From Mesorhizobium sp. (lineage in GTDB: Bacteria; Pseudomonadota; Alphaproteobacteria; Rhizobiales; Rhizobiaceae), in contig NZ_JANINM010000385.1 of the NCBI RefSeq assembly GCF_024509055.1, positions 1 to 55,851 of the forward strand: DNA of 55,851 bases, given 5' to 3'. Below, one piece after another: positions 51,804-55,851 of the stretch; the first letter of the stretch is position 1, and each line of letters opens with the position of its first letter. Under the pieces are notes generated by a model. The model had not been told where the DNA came from. It did no database searches and saw only the letters and a program-made list of their open reading frames with translations. Both the position numbers and the translations under genes were made by a program.

Positions 51804-52850
51804 TTACGCAAAGCCTTCGCCGGCGTGATTGCGGAACGCCTCCTGATCGCGAACATACTCGCTGAGCATCTCGAGCGACTTATGGCGGCTGTGCTCTTTC
51901 ATCTTAAACAAATTGGCACCATGGCGACCCGCCTCGGTCAGGAAGCCGGCGCGCAGTGAATGGCCTGAGAAAAGTGCCGGATCATAGCCGGCTGCGGCTG
52001 CGCGCGCCTTGACCACCAGCGCCACTGTTTGCGGACTAACTGGCTTTTCGGTGAGGCGGCCGTGCGGTGTGAGACGGCGGAACACGGGCCCCTCGGTGAT
52101 GCCCGCGACCTCCAACCAGGCGCGGTAATGGCGCACAGGCTCCATGCGACGACCATCGAGGACCGCGACGCTCTGCCCCTTGCCCTCCTGATCGCCCTTC
52201 GAAAACGGAATCGTGACCAGCAGCCCGCGTGGATCTTCGGCCACATCGGCGATGTCAATCGCGACCAGCTCAGAGCGGCGGAACGCCCCCATCATGCCGA
52301 TGCTCAGCAGCGCGCGATCCCGGTAGTCGATGAGGGCGGAGCCGGTGATATGGCGCACCATGTCACGCAGCACGTCGCTGTCGGCCGGCCGCTTCTTCGC
52401 CGGGCGATCGCTGCGTTTGGCGTTACGGATACCCCGCATCACGCGATCCAGCGCGGCCGCGCCGGCTTGTACGGTTGGCGGTTCGAGCTCAGCGGCGCGG
52501 TGGGCAAAGACGATCGCGGCCAGCCGCCGACCGATGGACGACTTGGATAACGGTCGCCCATTCGAATGGGTGCTACCGTCTCTGGCAAGCTCGCTTAGGA
52601 ACGCAGCCGTGACAATGGGTGAAGCCGGGAGTGAGGCGTAGCCGCGTGTGTCGCACCAGGTCGTGAACAGTCGCCAGTCGGACCGATAGGCACGCAAGGT
52701 CGCATCCGCCGATGCGCGCGCCAGGAAATGGTCGACCCGGGCGCGGTCGCTCTGGTTAAGATCCGGTGCGAGATCGATTGACGCTGGCGACAGATCGATC
52801 GGCCCGATCGCGAGAAGCGCGCGGCGCTCCGCGGCATCATCGCCGATCAT
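51804..52850 (-). CDS. Tyrosine recombinase (phage-integrase family)
   Basis: A 348-residue tyrosine recombinase. N-terminal SAM-like core-binding part (residues 38-125, TLRAYRSDWRLFTTWCDTRG). Catalytic residues: Arg191 in GAFRRSEL, Lys218 in FSKGD, His297-x-x-Arg300 in GHSLRAGF, His323 in SRHKSLEM and nucleophile Tyr332 in SEYVRD. All are present, so it is probably active. It overlaps the HEPN gene by four bases and ends 70 bp before the GHKL gene. It may move this locus or may be a fixed part of the system. No attachment site was identified. Confidence 0.92.
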   Translation of the reverse strand: MIGDDAAERRALLAIGPIDLSPASIDLAPDLNQSDRARVDHFLARASADATLRAYRSDWRLFTTWCDTRGYASLPASPIVTAAFLSELARDGSTHSNGRPLSKSSIGRRLAAIVFAHRAAELEPPTVQAGAAALDRVMRGIRNAKRSDRPAKKRPADSDVLRDMVRHITGSALIDYRDRALLSIGMMGAFRRSELVAIDIADVAEDPRGLLVTIPFSKGDQEGKGQSVAVLDGRRMEPVRHYRAWLEVAGITEGPVFRRLTPHGRLTEKPVSPQTVALVVKARAAAAGYDPALFSGHSLRAGFLTEAGRHGANLFKMKEHSRHKSLEMLSEYVRDQEAFRNHAGEGFA

Positions 52851-54136
52851 ACTGGACCGTCATGCACAGGATCATAGAGAGTCACGTCCTTGTGCCATGA
52901 CAGCGTGCCCTCCTGACGTAGCCAATGACCAAGCGGGCGCACTCGAGCCTTGTCACCAAAGGGAAAGATACCGGACTGGTGCTCGTAGATCGAGACGCTG
53001 GTCCAGCTTGCGAGGTGAGGTGTCGTCAGCGCTCGCTTCCCAAAGGCGATGGCACCGTCATCGCTGTCTTCGCGTTGATAGTGCTTCAGAAAAGTTCGCC
53101 CCGATCGTTCGCGGGGCCGGCCAAAGATGAAGTCGTAGCCATAGACAGTATCCCCCTGGCCATCGTTTGGTGGGCCGTCGATCTTCAGATGCTCGTCCTG
53201 CAGCTGGTAGCAGGTCAGGCACCGCTCCATGGCGATGACGTTACCGACACATTCCGGATACACACACTCGTCTCTGCTAACGTCAGTCGTCGTCTGGCAG
53301 ACGACGCAGCTTAGCTCGGTCTCGCCGGGCACCTTGGCGGCAAACTGGGCTAGCTTTGGGAGATCCACCGCATAATCGTACGGCGTGGCCTCAAAGCAGG
53401 CAGGACAGAGATAGGCATGCTGCCTGGGATTGAAGCCGAAAAGGTCGATCGCCTCCGCGGGTGTGAGGAATTCGATGGCACAGGCCACCTGGCCGACAAC
53501 GGCGCTGTAGACGTGGTCATCCAGGCCGAAGATGGCGAACTTGCTCTCCCCCTCCATCGCAAACAACCGGTCAACCCATGATGTCTCCGCAAAAAGCGCG
53601 TTTGCCGCCATTAGGATGGTACGGGTGACCTCACCCGCAGTGAAGGTTACGCGCGGCGCCGAATGCATGATGCGGTTGCGGTCTTTGCGAACCGCGGTCC
53701 AGAAGGTGTTGAACGCCGGGTCCAGCGGCGGGTCCGCAACGCTGTTGTGCACGGCTACGAGCTTTGACGCCTCGAGGCTCGGCAGCTCGCCAAACGATGT
53801 TGCCCCCTTCGCCGCCTTCGGGCTCCAGTCGGCTGGATCGCCAAGGAGGAGGTATGGCGACACGCGCGCGATCCGGCCCTTGAGGCCGAGCTCCATCGCT
53901 TGCTGGATAAGGCTGTAGGCGTTCGACAGTGCAGGCTGCACACTTCGCCAATAGTCGTCGGTCGCCTCCGCATCCCCACTGGCACCAACTCCGATGGACC
54001 ACGCGTCGTGCGCGTCCATGGTGATCTTCCATGCCAGGTAGAGCTGATTGACGCCGGCATCGTGAAATTCATCCGGCGTCGGCACGTCGATGATCACTGT
54101 TTCGGCTCCGTTCCGACCCATAATTTTGCCTGCCAC
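52847..54136 (-). CDS. HEPN-like protein with C-terminal zinc ribbons
   Basis: A 429-residue protein with no exact family recognised. The N-terminal 190 residues are helical, with an R-x4-H motif (Arg153-Asn-Arg-Ile-Met-His158, in RKDRNRIMHSAPR), the active-site signature of HEPN ribonucleases. From residue 244 there are four Cys pairs (244/247, 277/280, 291/296, 306/309), enough for two zinc ribbons. HEPN proteins are common RNase effectors in toxin-antitoxin and phage-defence systems. The stop overlaps the recombinase start by four bases, so the two are made together. Divergent from an AbrB-PIN module 140 bp away. Confidence 0.6.
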   Translation of the reverse strand: MAGKIMGRNGAETVIIDVPTPDEFHDAGVNQLYLAWKITMDAHDAWSIGVGASGDAEATDDYWRSVQPALSNAYSLIQQAMELGLKGRIARVSPYLLLGDPADWSPKAAKGATSFGELPSLEASKLVAVHNSVADPPLDPAFNTFWTAVRKDRNRIMHSAPRVTFTAGEVTRTILMAANALFAETSWVDRLFAMEGESKFAIFGLDDHVYSAVVGQVACAIEFLTPAEAIDLFGFNPRQHAYLCPACFEATPYDYAVDLPKLAQFAAKVPGETELSCVVCQTTTDVSRDECVYPECVGNVIAMERCLTCYQLQDEHLKIDGPPNDGQGDTVYGYDFIFGRPRERSGRTFLKHYQREDSDDGAIAFGKRALTTPHLASWTSVSIYEHQSGIFPFGDKARVRPLGHWLRQEGTLSWHKDVTLYDPVHDGPV

Positions 54137-54229
54137 CTTGCTAGCAGGAATCGGGCTTATCGCTAGTAACTATTGTGGCTGTCGGGATCGATGGCGGCTT
54201 GCGTTTACCCCCTCGCCTCTTCGCTATCA

Positions 54230-54259
54230 TGGTGGCATATATAACTCCTAATGCCACCA
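54230..54259. promoter_or_regulatory. Operator-like inverted repeat before AbrB copy 2
   Basis: TGGTGGCAT (54230-54238) and ATGCCACCA (54251-54259) form a perfect 9-bp inverted repeat with a 12-bp A+T-rich spacer. It lies 17 bp before the antitoxin start, in the divergent gap with the HEPN gene (start 54136). A probable autoregulation site for the AbrB/PIN pair; it could also affect the HEPN operon. Confidence 0.7.
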
Positions 54260-54276
54260 CACGCGGGCTTTGCCAT

Positions 54277-54519
54277 ATGACGCTACAAGTTAACATCACA
54301 CCAAATGGTCGTATGAGCCTGCCGGTGGGCATTCGAAAGCGCCTAGGGCTTGAGGATGGCGGTGCGGTCCTTGTCGAAGAAACGCCGGACGGAGTTATCC
54401 TGCGCACCGTGGAGCAGGCGGTGGCAAAGGCGCAAGCAATCGCCAAGCGCTACGCACAACAGCCCGGCGCGTCGGTCGATGACTTTCTTGCCGTACGGCG
54501 CGAGGACAGCGGCGAATGA
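54277..54519 (+). CDS. AbrB/SpoVT-type antitoxin, copy 2
   Basis: An 80-residue AbrB-fold antitoxin: MTLQVNITPNGRMSLPVGIR, then KRLGLEDGGAVLVEETPDG, and a helical C-terminus. About two-thirds identical by eye to the antitoxin at 25934-26179, so paralogous but not a recent copy. It overlaps the PIN gene by four bases (ATGA) and follows a 9-bp inverted repeat operator. Confidence 0.91.
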   Translation: MTLQVNITPNGRMSLPVGIRKRLGLEDGGAVLVEETPDGVILRTVEQAVAKAQAIAKRYAQQPGASVDDFLAVRREDSGE

Positions 54520-54905
54520 CCCATGTCGTTCTCGATGTCTCGGCGATCCTCGCACTGTTGAAAGGCGAGCGCGGTGCCAGCAAGGTCGGCAGCGTGATTG
54601 CGGATGCCTCAGTGTGCGCGATCAATCAGGCGGAGGTCATCAGCCACTTTGTTCATCTAGGCGCGCCGCTTGACGACGTGCGGGCGATGCTGGCGGCCCT
54701 GCCCTATACCGTCGTCGCGGCGGATGATGCGCTCGCCTGGGATGCCGGTAACCTGCGCGCTGCCACCTCATCGGCCGGGTTGTCGCTGGGCGATCGCTTC
54801 TGCCTCGCTTTGGCCAAACGCCTCGGCGTCGCGGCGTACACCGCCGACAAAGCGTGGCGCGACATAGCAGGCGACGTGGCCGTGAAGATCGTGACTATCC
54901 GGTAG
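54516..54905 (+). CDS. PIN-domain toxin (VapC-like), copy 2
   Basis: A 129-residue PIN ribonuclease. Acidic residues: Asp in VVLDVSAILALLKGE, Glu in NQAEVISHF, Asp in SLGDRFCLALAK, Asp in AYTADKAWRD. A paralogue of the PIN toxin at 25551-25937. Followed after eight bases by a nuclease-like gene in the same direction, so probably part of one transcript. Confidence 0.92.
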   Translation: MTHVVLDVSAILALLKGERGASKVGSVIADASVCAINQAEVISHFVHLGAPLDDVRAMLAALPYTVVAADDALAWDAGNLRAATSSAGLSLGDRFCLALAKRLGVAAYTADKAWRDIAGDVAVKIVTIR

Positions 54906-54913
54906 GTTGTGAG

Positions 54914-55851
54914 GTGCACACCGAACCGCCCCCATCTGCCGCACTTGAGGCGTGGCTCGATGCCAACGGGACGATCGAAGATCGCTACGGTCACCTCCTG
55001 CTCGAACAGATCAAGCCAATCGACAAGAGTCTGATCGACGCTCTTCGCCCGTATTTTGAGTCAGCTCATCTCGACGCGCGCGAACATTTTCATAAGCAGG
55101 TCGGCATCGACCTTCACCCGGACGCTGGGGCGGCGGGAGCCCATGCCTGCTATCCAGACTGCCTGCCGGCCGTCGCCCGGCGTGGCCTATTTGGCGAAGT
55201 AGTCGCCGGCTTGGTAACCCAGGCCTATGCAGAGGAACTCGTCGGCGAGCATCAGTGGTCGGTCCCGATCTTCCTTTTCCGCTTCCATGCCGATGTGGAG
55301 AGCTATCTGTGGGACCTTCGCTACGATCCATCCCGCAAGCGCCAGGTATTCGGTCGCTTCGGTTCCGACTTCGTCGGGGTACGGCTCGACGCGGCCGGGA
55401 ACGTGGTCCGGGTCATCGTCGGGGAAGCAAAGTGGCGCGCCTCCCTTACCAACTCGGCCGTCGCCGCCCTCCTCCATGGCGAGAAGAACCTGAAAGATCC
55501 GACTACGGGCAAGAATGTCCACAACGGTCGTGGCATTTGGTTTGAGGTGAATCGGGATAGCGTCGTTCCGAAGGGCTTGCGTCAGCTGCAGCGCCTGCTG
55601 GAGCTGCGGGATCCCGTGAATCATGCGACCGCCATTGCGTCCATGGACGCCGCGATCACCGCGACCGTACCCACGCTTGCTCGGACGAACCTCGTTGTGA
55701 TCGCCGGCAACGCCGCAGCGACCCGCAAGAAACTGAATGTGCTGATCCCGTGGAAGAAGCCGCCGGCAGACTACACCGCCCCGCATGACTTGCAGGTTTG
55801 CGCCTTCGCCCGCGAGCCCGAACGGCGCACCGTCGCCGGCGACGCGACCGT
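54914..55851 (+). CDS. PD-(D/E)XK-like nuclease, N-terminal part (runs off edge)
   Basis: An open frame of over 310 codons with no stop before the right edge. Start GTG 54914, seven bases after TAGG. The segment RRGLFGEVVAGLV (Glu95), VFGRFGSDFVGVRL (Asp152) and VIVGEAKWRASLTN (Glu171-x-Lys173) has the E...D...ExK layout of a PD-(D/E)XK nuclease. A general likeness to DUF1837/HamA nucleases of the Hachiman system is noted but could not be tested. The PIN toxin gene lies eight bases upstream. The rest, and any helicase partner, lie beyond the window. Confidence 0.65.
   Translation, partial: MHTEPPPSAALEAWLDANGTIEDRYGHLLLEQIKPIDKSLIDALRPYFESAHLDAREHFHKQVGIDLHPDAGAAGAHACYPDCLPAVARRGLFGEVVAGLVTQAYAEELVGEHQWSVPIFLFRFHADVESYLWDLRYDPSRKRQVFGRFGSDFVGVRLDAAGNVVRVIVGEAKWRASLTNSAVAALLHGEKNLKDPTTGKNVHNGRGIWFEVNRDSVVPKGLRQLQRLLELRDPVNHATAIASMDAAITATVPTLARTNLVVIAGNAAATRKKLNVLIPWKKPPADYTAPHDLQVCAFAREPERRTVAGDAT

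Noticed and set aside
55187..55786. 199-codon minus-strand frame at the right edge
   Set aside because: The plus-strand frame from 54914 stays open for over 310 codons, has nuclease-like motifs and a fitting position after the PIN gene.

Overview
The window looks like an accessory island from an alphaproteobacterium, most likely a member of the Sphingomonadales (Sphingomonas or a relative). That placement is inference. It rests on the high G+C content, the tightly overlapping genes, and the mix of gene types: arsRCB-arsN2-arsH, a czc efflux operon with a CadR-like MerR regulator, DODA-type dioxygenase, and many quinone and aldehyde reductases. No rRNA or tRNA gene and no CRISPR array was seen.

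Layout. (1) 1-1841: the end of an IS66-family element sits inside an IS3-family element. The junction can be placed at 998/999. (2) 1862-5147: a complete arsenic resistance operon, arsR-arsC-arsB-arsN2-arsH, its operator touching the arsR start codon and only 40 bp of non-IS DNA upstream. (3) 5.3-8.6 kb: an HU-like protein, a membrane protein of unknown role, and a RES-type toxin with an unusually long antitoxin. (4) 8.9-21.4 kb: electrophile, aldehyde and quinone metabolism (MDR and SDR oxidoreductases, glutathione-dependent formaldehyde dehydrogenase, two ABM monooxygenases, a DJ-1/PfpI protein, a LigB-type dioxygenase) with one TetR and two LysR regulators. Broken remnants of an aldo/keto reductase and of uvrA lie in it. 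(5) 21.7-26.2 kb: AbrB-PIN toxin-antitoxin genes followed on the same strand by an SbcD-like nuclease and an SbcC-like ATPase. (6) 26.9-28.6 kb: three envelope genes (DUF2946-like, DsbB-like, and a periplasmic protein with an MCGCP motif).

(7) 28.9-48.1 kb: a long metal-resistance block, almost all on the minus strand. In transcription order it begins with a CDF exporter, a His-rich periplasmic protein and czcCBA behind a MerR-type promoter with a 19-bp spacer. It continues with an SRPBCC protein, two MliC-like lipoproteins, an orphan fliE, a bestrophin, a P1B-ATPase with the SPC/HEGST signature, DedA, a ZIP transporter, DUF305, a CzcD-type CDF, a degenerate zinc-finger protein, inositol-phosphate synthase and MscS. 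(8) 48.2-49.7 kb: a small three-gene membrane operon whose middle gene is a paralogue of the membrane protein at 5.9 kb.

(9) 49.7-55.85 kb: what looks like an uncharacterised mobile or defence locus. A HEPN/zinc-ribbon protein, a tyrosine recombinase and a GHKL ATPase fused to a PD-(D/E)XK-like nuclease are co-oriented. Divergently transcribed is a second AbrB-PIN module followed at once by another PD-(D/E)XK-like nuclease gene that runs off the right edge. Both AbrB-PIN modules in the window thus lie directly upstream of DNA-processing nuclease genes. This repeated arrangement and the HEPN-recombinase-GHKL/nuclease operon are the most promising candidates for an undescribed system.
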